Assembly: GCA_965207995.1 (NCBI GenBank)
Contig: CBDBNG010000001.1
Coordinates: 434,001-498,000, forward strand
Source: DAOUKH01 sp965207995
Lineage (GTDB): Bacteria > Chloroflexota > Dehalococcoidia > SHYB01
Reading direction: 5' to 3'
DNA length: 64,000 nucleotides
Shown here piece after piece: positions 17,024 through 25,907 of this stretch. The notes under the pieces are model-generated. The model made no database searches. It saw nothing but the letters and a program-made list of their open reading frames with translations, and was not told the DNA's origin. The first letter of the stretch is position 1. Each line of letters starts with the position of its first letter. A program made the position numbers and the translations under genes.

Positions 17024-18223
17024 GTGATCCAGTCGGCCCTCGAAGGCGTCACCGTCCTCGACCTTACCCACCACATCGCGGGGCCGGTCGCCACGCGGAT
17101 GCTGGCGGAGTACGGCGCCGACGTGATAAAGATCGAGCGCCGCGACGGGGGCGACGGCTCCCGCCGCGTCGGCCCCTTCCCCGGCGACGAACCCCACCTC
17201 GAGAAAAGCGGCCTCTTCCTGCACCTGAACCGGGGAAAGCGCAGCGTCACGCTCGATTTCAAGGATGCCCGGGGTGTCGAGGCCGTCAAGCGCCTCGCCG
17301 CGAAGGCCGACATCTTGGTCGAGAACTTCCACCCCAGGGTGATGCCGTCGTTGGGGCTCTCCTATGACGTACTCTCCGAGATCAACCCGTTGCTGGTGAT
17401 GGTGTCGATATCGGATTTCGGGCAGACCGGGCCATACAAGGACTACCGGGGCTCGGAGATCGTGGACTACGCCCTCGGCGGGCCGTTCTACTTCACCGGC
17501 CTCGCCGACCGCAACCCCGTAAAGCTTGGGGGAAGCGTGGTGCAGTACTACGCCGGGGTGCATGCCGCCGCCGCCGCGGCCACAGCATTCATGGCGGCCA
17601 CCTTCCGGGGCGAGGGAGATTGGGTGGATGTCTCAATCGTCGAGGCGCAGGCAACGAGCGCCGACCGGCGGACCCCCATGATGGCCGGATACCAGTACAC
17701 GGGACAGATCAACCACCGAGGCAGCGGGGCGGCGCCGCCCGTGCGGCCCTGTGCCGACGGCTACATGAACCTCCAACTGGGCTTGGCGTGGTGGCCCCGG
17801 ATCACGGAGATGTTAGGCAGGCCGGACCTCCTCGACGACCCTCGCTTCCGCGACCCCCAAGAATCGCTGAAGCCCGAAAACGTCGACCTCCAGGAGAGCC
17901 TGTACCTGGAGTGGCTGCTCTCTCGAACGATGACCGAGGCGTGGGCCGACGCGCAGCGCAACCGCGTCCTCTCCGGCCCGATATACGCGATGAAGGACGT
18001 GCTCGCCGACCCGCACTTCCGGGAGCGAGACTTCTGGCACCGGATCGACCATCCCGACGCGGGGCCGTTCGAATACCCCGGCCTGCCGTTCCAGACGTTC
18101 GGCGAGCCGAAACGGCCAAGTCGGCCCGCGCCGCGCCTCGGCGAGCACACCCGCGAGGTCTTGCGCAACCTCGGCTACAGCAAGGCCGAGATCGACATCC
18201 TCGCCCGCGACAGGGTCATCTAG
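17024..18223 (+). CDS. CaiB/BaiF family CoA-transferase (solo copy)
   Basis: This 399-residue family III CoA-transferase starts at a GTG behind AGGAGCG. LEGVTVLDLTHHIAGPVATR, EYGADVIKIE and the SISDFGQTGPYKDY segment are typical. GDWVDVSIVEAQ carries Glu at the place of the FRC nucleophile Asp. The C-terminal LGEHTREVLRNLGYSKAEID is the usual last helix pair. Unlike the other four copies it is not paired with a second CaiB gene. It is followed closely by a metallophosphoesterase gene. The CoA donor and acceptor are unknown. Confidence 0.9.
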   Translation: MIQSALEGVTVLDLTHHIAGPVATRMLAEYGADVIKIERRDGGDGSRRVGPFPGDEPHLEKSGLFLHLNRGKRSVTLDFKDARGVEAVKRLAAKADILVENFHPRVMPSLGLSYDVLSEINPLLVMVSISDFGQTGPYKDYRGSEIVDYALGGPFYFTGLADRNPVKLGGSVVQYYAGVHAAAAAATAFMAATFRGEGDWVDVSIVEAQATSADRRTPMMAGYQYTGQINHRGSGAAPPVRPCADGYMNLQLGLAWWPRITEMLGRPDLLDDPRFRDPQESLKPENVDLQESLYLEWLLSRTMTEAWADAQRNRVLSGPIYAMKDVLADPHFRERDFWHRIDHPDAGPFEYPGLPFQTFGEPKRPSRPAPRLGEHTREVLRNLGYSKAEIDILARDRVI

Positions 18224-18266
18224 GGTTCCTTGACACGCGTTCTTGGCGGGCGGTAGCCTCGTCGCC

Positions 18267-18824
18267 GTGCGTATCGGCCTGCTCACCGACACCCATCTGC
18301 CGAGCGATATCCGCTATCTCTGGGACGAAGTACGGACCGCGTTCGACGGCGTCGACCTGATCCTCCACGGGGGCGACATCGTGACCCCCGGGGTACTCGA
18401 CTGGCTCGAAGACATCGCACCGACCCTGGCCGCGCGGGGCAACAACGACGGCGGCTGGGAAGACCAGCGGATGCAGGACATCCACCTGCTCGACGTCGAA
18501 GGCTGGCGACTTGCCCTCATCCACGACATGGAGCCGGAGGACCGGCCCATCGAATACTTGCGGGACTTCTACCTGAAGGGCGAGGCGGCCGACATCATCG
18601 TCACCGGCCACACCCACTTCGAGCGTCTCGACTACCGCGACGGCGTCCTCCAGATCAACTCAGGGAGTCCGACGCACCCGCACCTCTACTCCACGCGGCT
18701 GGGCACGGTAGGCCTATTGGACGTCGGCGCCGACGGCATCGACGCCCGCGTGGTGAAGCTCGGCGAGACGCCCGGACTGCGCAACCCCGGCGAGGAGCTC
18801 GCGCTGCGCGTTGGCCCGCGTTAG
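18267..18824 (+). CDS. YfcE/MJ0936-type metallophosphoesterase
   Basis: This small calcineurin-like phosphodiesterase of about 185 residues has the metal-binding order of the family: GLLTDTHLP (D-x-H), HGGDIVTPG (GD), RGNNDGG (GN-D), LIHDM, and GHTHFERL (GHTH). The start is the GTG at 18267, so the protein begins VRIGLLTDTH. An in-frame TTG eight codons upstream is less likely. It probably hydrolyses a phosphodiester in the cytosol. Its end overlaps the convergent flavoprotein gene by 4 bp. Confidence 0.88.
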   Translation: MRIGLLTDTHLPSDIRYLWDEVRTAFDGVDLILHGGDIVTPGVLDWLEDIAPTLAARGNNDGGWEDQRMQDIHLLDVEGWRLALIHDMEPEDRPIEYLRDFYLKGEAADIIVTGHTHFERLDYRDGVLQINSGSPTHPHLYSTRLGTVGLLDVGADGIDARVVKLGETPGLRNPGEELALRVGPR

Positions 18825-20194
18825 ACCGCGAGCTTTCCTGGATTGAGGATGCCCTCGGGGTCGAGGGCGCGCTTGATCGACCGCAGGGCCGAGAGTCGAT
18901 CGCGGCCCTCGGCGGCGAGCCGTTCCTGCAGTTTCAGCCCGACACCGTGGCAATATTCCATGCTGCCGCCGAGGCGCTGAGCTTCCTCGATCAGCGCGAG
19001 GGATACCGGAGTAACGTCCGCTCCGCCGCCACCGAAGGCGACGGAAAAGAGGTCGGGGCGTCCCCAGACGGCATACTCGCGGGCCGCGAGCCCCTCCGAC
19101 GCAAGGCGCTCCTCGCAGCGCGCCCGGAAGTCGAGGACGCGTTGGCCGGGCAGCGAGAGGTGCAGATAGTCGAACGACGGCGCGGTGGGGTCCCTGACCA
19201 CCGCCAGACGTCGCCCCCCCTCGGTTCGTTCGGCCCACCGCGCGGCGGAGTCGTGGCGCTCGTTCCAGAACGTCTCGCCCACGCCATCGAGGAGGCGTCC
19301 GCCCTGCTCCCGACACAAGCGCAAGCCTTCGGCGCGGAGAGCTTGCTCGACGGCGCGCGACCCCTCGAAGCAGAGGTAGAGCGTGGTGTGGAACCCGGCG
19401 GCTTCGTTGCGCTCATCGGTGAGATCGATCATCGAGGGCTGGATGCCCTCCCTGGCCATCGCGCCGACTGCGCCGAAGCCGGCTGCGAAGGAGTCGAAGC
19501 GCACGGCATGCGCGGTGCGGACCTCGGGGCGGGGGAAGACGCGAAGGACGGCGGCGGTGACGACGCCAAGCGTGCCTTCCGCGCCGATGAAGGCGTGGTC
19601 GAGGCGGGGCCCCGCCCGCAGCGACACGGCCCGCGCGTCGAGAAGCTCGCCGGTCGCCAGGGCCGCCTCGAGGCCGATCACCTGATCGCCCATCGAGCCG
19701 TAGGCCGCCGCTAGGTACCCGACGCCGTCGGTGGAGATTGCGCCGCCGACAGTCGCGATGGGTCGGCTCCAGGGGTCGTGGCCCAGCATGAGACCGTGTT
19801 TGGCCAGCGTGTCGTCGAGGTCGCCCAGCAGGGCGCCGGCCTCGACGACGGCGATCATGGCGCCGGTTTCGACGCTGCGCAGGCGGTCCATGCGACGCAG
19901 GTCGAGCACGATGCCCCGCCGCAGCGGGACCGCGCCGCCCATCACGCCGGTGCCGCCGCCGTGGGGGGTGACCGCGATGCCCTCGCCGGCGGCAAAGCAA
20001 AGAAGGGCTTGGACCTCCTCCGTCGAACTCGGCCGCACGACGACGTCGGGCACGGAGGCGCCGGAGGCGACCTCGGCGACGTAGCGCCACGAGCCGTAGG
20101 CGTCGAGGGCGTGGTCTTCGCGGTCTTCCCGCGCGGATAGCACGTGCTCCGCTCCCACGATGGACGCGAGCGTCTCAAGCCCCCGGGGGTCCAT
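18821..20194 (-). CDS. FAD-binding oxidoreductase (glycolate oxidase GlcD/D-lactate dehydrogenase type)
   Basis: This protein of about 457 residues has the PCMH (vanillyl-alcohol oxidase) FAD fold. PDVVVRPSSTEEVQALLCFA and VTPHGGGTGVMGGAVPLR form the pyrophosphate-binding PP-loop. DPWSRPIATVGGAISTDGVG and IGAEGTLGVVTAAVLRVFP are the other FAD-contacting signatures. The C-terminal cap ends with HGVGLKLQERL and IKRALDPEGILNPGKLAV, the characteristic end of GlcD-like enzymes. The start is the ATG behind GGGAGGCGGC. It likely oxidises a 2-hydroxy acid, passing electrons to an acceptor not encoded nearby. Confidence 0.92.
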   Translation of the reverse strand: MDPRGLETLASIVGAEHVLSAREDREDHALDAYGSWRYVAEVASGASVPDVVVRPSSTEEVQALLCFAAGEGIAVTPHGGGTGVMGGAVPLRRGIVLDLRRMDRLRSVETGAMIAVVEAGALLGDLDDTLAKHGLMLGHDPWSRPIATVGGAISTDGVGYLAAAYGSMGDQVIGLEAALATGELLDARAVSLRAGPRLDHAFIGAEGTLGVVTAAVLRVFPRPEVRTAHAVRFDSFAAGFGAVGAMAREGIQPSMIDLTDERNEAAGFHTTLYLCFEGSRAVEQALRAEGLRLCREQGGRLLDGVGETFWNERHDSAARWAERTEGGRRLAVVRDPTAPSFDYLHLSLPGQRVLDFRARCEERLASEGLAAREYAVWGRPDLFSVAFGGGGADVTPVSLALIEEAQRLGGSMEYCHGVGLKLQERLAAEGRDRLSALRSIKRALDPEGILNPGKLAV

Positions 20195-20209
20195 GCCGCC
20201 TCCCAAGGT

Positions 20210-21679
20210 CTAACGAGCCTTCGGTGTCCGGCCTCGCCGCCCCGGCCGCCGCACGGTGTGCACCTTGAGGAAGTTGGTGCGGCCGCGGGAGGTCAGCGGC
20301 GTCGACCCGACCACGATGATGCGTTCGCCGGACCGCACGAGTCCCTGGCCGGCAAGCAGCTCCTCCATGAAGGAGACCATCTCGCTCGTCTGAGTCGCCA
20401 GGGGTGCGAGTATCGGAGTGACGCCCCAATAGAGCGTCATGCGCTGGTGGACGGCGGCGCTCCCGGTAAAGGCGAAGACCGGCGCACTCGGACGCTGCTT
20501 CGACAGGAGCAAGGCGGTGCGCCCTGAAGAAGTGAAGACGGTGAGCGCGGAGGCGTGGAGGTTCCTTGCCAGGTTCTTCGCCGAAAGGACCACGGCCCGT
20601 GCCGGGTCCTGCCGCACGTCGGCCGTCTGGGCCTCCTGCATCTCCGCCCCATCGGCCTCCGAGGCGATGCGGTCCATGAATTCGACGGCCTCGGTCGGAT
20701 ACTTCCCCATGGACGTCTCGGCGCTCAGCATCACCGCATCCGTCCCGTCGAGGACGGCGTTGGCGACGTCGGAGGCTTCGGCGCGGGTCGGCGTCGGGTT
20801 CGACACCATCGACTCGAGCATCTGGGTGGCGGTGATGACGGGCTTCCCCAGCTCGTTGCAGCGGCGGATGATGCGCTTCTGAAGGAGTGGCACGTGCTCG
20901 GGGCCGACCTCGACGCCGAGGTCGCCCCTGGCCACCATCACGCCGTCGAAGGTTCTGGCGATCTCGTCGATCTCGTCCACGGCCTCTGCCCGTTCGATCT
21001 TGGCGATGATGGGCACCCTGCGCCGCACACGGGTCATCACTTCACGGATGGGGCCGGCGTCGGCGGCGGAGCGCACGAAGCTGAGCGCGACGTAGTCGAC
21101 GCCGGCGCGCAGGCCGAACTCGAGGTCGCGCACGTCCTTCTCCGAAAGCGGGGGCGCGCTGAGATTGGCGCCGGGAGCATTGATCCCCTTGCGTTGGGGA
21201 AGCACGCCGCCGATCTCAACGATCGTGTGCACCTCGGTCGCGGTCGTGTTCGTGACACGCAGGCGGAGGAGCCCATCGTTCAGGAGGAGGACGTCTCCAG
21301 GGCCGACCTCGTCGGGGAGCCGTTTGTAGGTGGTGCCGATGCGTTCGGCGTCGCCCGGGGTGGGTTCCGTGATCAAGGTGAGCGGGCGCCCCGCCACCAG
21401 GGTGACCTCACCCCCGGCCAGTTCGCCAATCCGCAGCCGGGGACCTTGAAGGTCTTGGAGAATCGCCAAGGGAAGGCCCAGCCGCTTAGCGATCCCTCGG
21501 GCCTGTTCGATGGCGAGCCTGGCTTCGTCGTGGGAGGCATGGGAGAAGTTGAGGCGGAGCACATTCGCGCCGGCCGCGATGATCGCTTCCAGTTGTTCCG
21601 GGGCGTGGGTGGCAGGTCCCACCGTCGCCACGATCTTCGTTCTGCGCTTCGACGCGCTCGCCGGAATGTTCGACGTCAT
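20210..21679 (-). CDS. pyk: Pyruvate kinase
   Basis: This 489-residue pyruvate kinase transfers phosphate from phosphoenolpyruvate to ADP at the end of glycolysis. Diagnostic segments are KIVATVGPATHAPEQL at the N-terminus, RLNFSHASHDE, the VMVARGDLGVEVGPEHVP loop, and the signature around the catalytic Lys, VPIIAKIERAEAVDEID. GTDAVMLSAETSMGKYP binds metal and substrate. The C-terminal regulatory domain (SALTVFTSSGRTALLLS onward) is complete. It lies 15 bp upstream of the flavoprotein gene on the same strand. Confidence 0.96.
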   Translation of the reverse strand: MTSNIPASASKRRTKIVATVGPATHAPEQLEAIIAAGANVLRLNFSHASHDEARLAIEQARGIAKRLGLPLAILQDLQGPRLRIGELAGGEVTLVAGRPLTLITEPTPGDAERIGTTYKRLPDEVGPGDVLLLNDGLLRLRVTNTTATEVHTIVEIGGVLPQRKGINAPGANLSAPPLSEKDVRDLEFGLRAGVDYVALSFVRSAADAGPIREVMTRVRRRVPIIAKIERAEAVDEIDEIARTFDGVMVARGDLGVEVGPEHVPLLQKRIIRRCNELGKPVITATQMLESMVSNPTPTRAEASDVANAVLDGTDAVMLSAETSMGKYPTEAVEFMDRIASEADGAEMQEAQTADVRQDPARAVVLSAKNLARNLHASALTVFTSSGRTALLLSKQRPSAPVFAFTGSAAVHQRMTLYWGVTPILAPLATQTSEMVSFMEELLAGQGLVRSGERIIVVGSTPLTSRGRTNFLKVHTVRRPGRRGRTPKAR

Positions 21680-21753
21680 GCCCCGCTCCCCGGCCTATCT
21701 TACCCCGTAAGGACGGCGCGGATGTCGCACCTGGGCATGATAAAATTGGCGGC

Positions 21754-22227
21754 GTGCTGAGCTTCGATGCACCCTGGGCCGCGGGCGCGGGCATGATCGC
21801 CGGCGTCCTGACCCTCACCGGCCTCTATCTCACCGTCGCGTTCTTCCCTACCGTCGTGCGCCTCGACGTGGTGCGCGCCGCGGGAAGGGCCATCGGTCTG
21901 GCCCGCGCCCCATGGACCTACTACGCGGGCCTGCTGGTCTTTCTCGCGGCCTTGACCGCGCTGGGCCTTGTGCACGCGGCGCTTCACCAGGTCTTCGGCG
22001 TTCAGACCCAGGTCTCCTCCTGGGCATTGCTGTTCGGCGTCGGGCACTGGCTCGTGAACGGCATCGCGCTGGGCCGGTTGGGGCAGCCCGACCCCGACGA
22101 CAGGCGCGACATACGCCGCGCTGGGTATTTCGCGCTCGACCTCCCCATCGCGGCGGTCGTCATCTTTCTTGGCATACACCTCCTGTACGCTGCAGTTTTC
22201 GCCGTCTTCTACGATGGCCTCCGCTAG
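21754..22227 (+). CDS. Membrane protein of unknown function, four predicted TM segments
   Basis: I do not recognise this 157-residue protein, which is almost entirely hydrophobic. Four transmembrane helices are visible: about residues 9-28, 48-70, 80-100 and 130-152. The last is flanked by DDRRDIRRAGYFALDLP and ends AAVFAVFYDGLR. It starts with GTG about 60 bp before the kinase gene on the same strand, so it may share a message with the receptor-like kinase. It is transcribed divergently from pyruvate kinase. Confidence 0.65.
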   Translation: MLSFDAPWAAGAGMIAGVLTLTGLYLTVAFFPTVVRLDVVRAAGRAIGLARAPWTYYAGLLVFLAALTALGLVHAALHQVFGVQTQVSSWALLFGVGHWLVNGIALGRLGQPDPDDRRDIRRAGYFALDLPIAAVVIFLGIHLLYAAVFAVFYDGLR

Positions 22228-22287
22228 GGCCGCGCGGGGCGCTCTCGTCGTACAATCAACCGACGCCTTCTTTTCGGCGCCTACGCT

Positions 22288-24660
22288 ATGGACTTGAATC
22301 TCGGCGACAGCCTCGGCCGGTTCCAGATCGAAGCCCGGATCGGCGCGACGGGGCTCGCCAGCCTCTACCGGGCGCGTGAGACGACGACGGGCCGCCGCGT
22401 CGCCCTCAAGGTCTTGCGCCCCTACCTGTCCGAGGCCTCGAACGCCGCCGAGGACTATCTCTCGATTACGGCCCGCGCCGCCGCACTCAGTCATCCCCGC
22501 GTCGCGTCGATCGTGGACTGGGGCATGGAGGACGTGCCCTGGACGGCCTTCGCGCTCGCCGAGGGCTCAGTCGCGGACGATTCCCGTCCTCGAACGCCGC
22601 GGGAGGCGGCCCGCATCGTGTCCGACATCGCCGAGGCCCTCGACGCCGCCCACGCCGCGGGCCTGTTGCACCTCGACATGAAGCCCGGCAACGTGCTCAT
22701 CGACGACGAAGGGCGCTTCCTGCTCACCGACTTCGGCATGCTCGTGGTGGCCGCCGGTGTCGATCCGTTGGTGCGGGTGACCTCGAAGACGCCGCTGGCA
22801 ACCTTTATGTCGCCGGAGCAGGCCGATCTCGGCGCGACGACGCCGGCGAGCGACATCTACTCCCTCGGCGTGCTTGCCTACTGGCTGCTCACCGGCGGCG
22901 AGGCGCCCTACGAGGGCGGCGACGCGGCGACGGTCGCCGCCAAGCAGCTTCGCTACCCCGCGCCTAGCCTTGAGGACGTCGCTCCCGGCGTGCCCCCCGA
23001 GGTCGCCGGCGCCGTAGCACGGGCGTTGTCGCGAAACCCGGAGGCGCGCTTCCCGTCGGCAGGCGCCTTCGCCCAAGCCCTGACCGAAGCGGCGGAGGGC
23101 GCTCCCGACGCGCCGGCGGAGGCGAGTGCGCGCCGCCGCGCAAGACCGGAGGTGACGGTCGACGTACCCGCACCCCTTCGGCCGCCGACCCCCGCCGAAT
23201 CGTTCAAGGCGTCCCGGATACGGTGGTCGGGGGAGCGGTGGCGGAGCGTAGCGACGACGAAGACACAGCGGGCGCTTACCGTCGGCGGCATCGCGGCGGC
23301 AATGGTCATCGCGATACTGGTCCAGTTCGCCCTGACCGGCTCGTCGATCTCTCCGACGCCGGGCGTGACGTCGGCATCGTCGGCCGAGAACTGGACGATG
23401 AGCCAGGGAGACCCGCTCCACACCGGCATCCTTCCCGGCCCGGGGCCGGCGCTCTCGGGCGAGGTCGCTTGGAGCATCAGCCGCGTCGGACGGATCACCC
23501 ATGAGCCTCTGGTGGTGGACGGTGTGGCCTACTGGAGCCCAGGCGACCGCAGCTTCCTGGCTTTGGATGCCGCCACCGGCGCGACGCTGTGGGAGGCAGC
23601 GGAGCTCGGCTTCGTGAACGTGACGCCCGCCTACGCCGAAGGCAGGCTGTACATCGCCACCGTGGAGGGGCTGTCCGTCCTCGACGCCGCCACGGGGACG
23701 CCGCTATGGAGCCGTCCCTTGCAGGGGCCGAACGATTCGGCGCCGGTGGTCAAGGACGGCGTCGTCTACCTCGGCACCGGGGGCGGCGAGGTGCTCGCGC
23801 TCGACGCCGCGACGGGCGAGGAATTCTGGAGCTTCGAAACCGGCGGCGTGTTCAGTACCGGCCCGGCGCTGACCCAAGACGGCCTGCTGGTTGCGTCGAC
23901 CCGCAGCGGCGACGTCTACCTCTTCAACGCCCGGAATGGCGACCAACGCCTGGACTACCGGCTGTCCGCGTCGAGCGAGGGCGAGGCCGTGATCGACGGC
24001 GACCGCGCCTTGATCGGCTCGGCGAACGGCATTCTGGTGACCATCGACCTGAACGAACGGCGGCGGCTGTTCGACTCGCAGGCATTCTGGCTCCAGGGAC
24101 AACTCTTCCTCTTTGGCTTCATCGACCGCCCGCCGACGCAGCGCGGCTTCGAAGACTCCGTAAGACTGGGCCGCCACGAGACCATCGCCGCCGCGCCGGT
24201 CCTGGACGGCGGCCGCATCTACATCAACACCCTCAACGGACGCGCCTTCGCCCTCGACGCCGAATCGCTGGTCACCCTCTGGCAGCGCGACATCGGCCAG
24301 AGAAGCCCGGGGAGCCTGGTGCTGGCCGGTGGGCGGCTCTACGCCGCAACCGACCGCGCCCTGTTGGCCCTGGACCCCGCCACCGGCGACGAGGTCTGGC
24401 GCTGGGACGTCAACCTGCGCCTTGCCGATCTCGCCGAATCGCCCACTCTTACGGCCGGCGGGGCCTTCGCCGTCGCCTTCCAACTCTTCCCGGAGATCGT
24501 CATCACGGAAGCGCCCGAAGGCTGGTTCTACACCTACCGCGCATCGGAATGCGTCGACGAGAACACCCCCCGCCAGGGCCCCTACGGCACCCAGCAGGAA
24601 GCCCAAAACCTCGCCGCCGTTAGAGCCCCTGCCTGCAGCACGCTCATCGCCCTGCGATAG
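22288..24660 (+). CDS. Membrane Ser/Thr protein kinase with external PQQ-like beta-propeller
   Basis: This 790-residue single-pass receptor-type kinase has its kinase domain at about residues 10-270. It shows Lys41 in VALKVL, the catalytic loop HLDMKPGN (Asp130, with Leu instead of the usual Arg of HRD), DFGM (Asp148) and MSPEQ. The glycine loop is degenerate (GATGLAS). A transmembrane helix spans about 328-348. The remainder, about 370-780, is a run of PQQ/WD-like propeller blades with repeated LDAATG-LW motifs (for example LALDAATGATLWEA and LALDPATGDEVWRW). The likely role is signalling, with the propeller sensing or binding outside the membrane. Substrates are unknown. The non-RD catalytic loop suggests it is not regulated by activation-loop phosphorylation in the usual way. 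Confidence 0.9.
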   Translation: MDLNLGDSLGRFQIEARIGATGLASLYRARETTTGRRVALKVLRPYLSEASNAAEDYLSITARAAALSHPRVASIVDWGMEDVPWTAFALAEGSVADDSRPRTPREAARIVSDIAEALDAAHAAGLLHLDMKPGNVLIDDEGRFLLTDFGMLVVAAGVDPLVRVTSKTPLATFMSPEQADLGATTPASDIYSLGVLAYWLLTGGEAPYEGGDAATVAAKQLRYPAPSLEDVAPGVPPEVAGAVARALSRNPEARFPSAGAFAQALTEAAEGAPDAPAEASARRRARPEVTVDVPAPLRPPTPAESFKASRIRWSGERWRSVATTKTQRALTVGGIAAAMVIAILVQFALTGSSISPTPGVTSASSAENWTMSQGDPLHTGILPGPGPALSGEVAWSISRVGRITHEPLVVDGVAYWSPGDRSFLALDAATGATLWEAAELGFVNVTPAYAEGRLYIATVEGLSVLDAATGTPLWSRPLQGPNDSAPVVKDGVVYLGTGGGEVLALDAATGEEFWSFETGGVFSTGPALTQDGLLVASTRSGDVYLFNARNGDQRLDYRLSASSEGEAVIDGDRALIGSANGILVTIDLNERRRLFDSQAFWLQGQLFLFGFIDRPPTQRGFEDSVRLGRHETIAAAPVLDGGRIYINTLNGRAFALDAESLVTLWQRDIGQRSPGSLVLAGGRLYAATDRALLALDPATGDEVWRWDVNLRLADLAESPTLTAGGAFAVAFQLFPEIVITEAPEGWFYTYRASECVDENTPRQGPYGTQQEAQNLAAVRAPACSTLIALR

Positions 24661-24665
24661 GGCGG

Positions 24666-25907
24666 CTAAACGGCGCCCTTGCGGCGCAGGGCCTCGATCC
24701 CGGCCGCGGACTCCCCAAGCTCGCCGAGGATGGCGTCGGTGTGCTCGCCGAGCCGGGGCGCGCGAGGGCCCGTGCGCCAGCCGAGCTCGTCCGACACCCA
24801 CGGCGCATGGGGCATCGTGACCCGGACCCCGGCCTCAGGGTGGTCGACTTCCGTGAAGCAGCCGCGCTCGGTCATGTGCGGGTCGCCGACGTTCTCGTGG
24901 GGCAGGCGGATGGGCGCCCAGACCACGCCGTTCTCCTGAGCGGAGTGGAAGAGGTCGTCGGCGTTGCCGGTGGCGATGAAAGCGGCGACGACTTCGTTGA
25001 TGTGGGCCTGGTGCTCGGGCACGGCGCGGTAGGCGCGGTCCTCGTATCTGGGATCGGTCAGGTCTGCGGCCATGCCGTGCTCATCGAGGAGTGAGACGAG
25101 CTTCCCCCACTCCTGGCCGAAAAGGCCGGGCATCACCTGGACAAGGGCTCCGTCCTTCGCCGGGGCAGTAGGGAACTGGGGCTTACGCTTGGCGATGACG
25201 CCGGCCCCGATGTACCAGGAGAGGTGGTTCTCGCTGCCGTTGTTCACCGCCGCGTGGACGGAGAGGTCGATGCGCTGCCCCAGACCGGTTATGTCACGTT
25301 GGGCAAGGGCCGCGAGCGCATCCATGACGCCGAGGCACCCGGTGATGTTTGCTGGCTGGTGCATGCCGGGGGCCATCGGCGGCGTGTCGTAGGCCCCCGT
25401 CTCGTCCGGCGGGTAACCCGCCGTCATCATCTGGCCGCCTAAGGCGAGTGAGACGAGCTCGCCCCCCTGGTAGGACGCCCAGGGGCCGTCCAGACCAAAG
25501 TCGGTGATCGAGATGACGATGAGCCCCGGCCATCGCTCATGAACGCCCTCCCAGCCGCCCAGGCCGGCCTCGGCGAGCCCGTCGACCCCCAGGCTCTCGA
25601 CGCAGATGTCCGCCATGCCCAGGAGCCGCTGCAGAACGTCGCGGCCTTCTGAGGTTGCCATGTCCAGAGTGAGGCCGCGCTTGCCCAGGTTGAAATGCCA
25701 CCAGAAGATGCTGCGTTCAGGGTCTTCCGAATCGTCCTGGAACGGGCCGAGGCGCCGCGAGGGTGCCCCGCCGGGGGGTTCAACCTTGATCACGTCGGCG
25801 CCAAGGTTGGCAAGGAGCCGCCCCAGGAACTCGCCCCGCCAATCGGCAAGCTCGACGACGCGGACGCCTTCGAGCGGAAGGAAACCGGGGCTCTCCACGG
25901 ACGGCAT
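24666..25907 (-). CDS. CaiB/BaiF family CoA-transferase (pair 2, downstream member)
   Basis: This protein of about 413 residues is a family III CoA-transferase. LEGVRVVELADWRGEFLGR, NLGADVIKVEPPGGAPSRR and SITDFGLDGPWASYQGG are typical. In the catalytic region, GQRIDLSVHAAVNN, Ala occupies the position of the FRC nucleophile Asp169. The frame is open 35 codons upstream, but the start ATG shares a base with the TGA of the upstream CaiB gene (TGATG) and fits the homology. Together with its partner, which has Gly at the same place, this pair may be catalytically unusual or use another carboxylate. Confidence 0.88.
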   Translation of the reverse strand: MPSVESPGFLPLEGVRVVELADWRGEFLGRLLANLGADVIKVEPPGGAPSRRLGPFQDDSEDPERSIFWWHFNLGKRGLTLDMATSEGRDVLQRLLGMADICVESLGVDGLAEAGLGGWEGVHERWPGLIVISITDFGLDGPWASYQGGELVSLALGGQMMTAGYPPDETGAYDTPPMAPGMHQPANITGCLGVMDALAALAQRDITGLGQRIDLSVHAAVNNGSENHLSWYIGAGVIAKRKPQFPTAPAKDGALVQVMPGLFGQEWGKLVSLLDEHGMAADLTDPRYEDRAYRAVPEHQAHINEVVAAFIATGNADDLFHSAQENGVVWAPIRLPHENVGDPHMTERGCFTEVDHPEAGVRVTMPHAPWVSDELGWRTGPRAPRLGEHTDAILGELGESAAGIEALRRKGAV

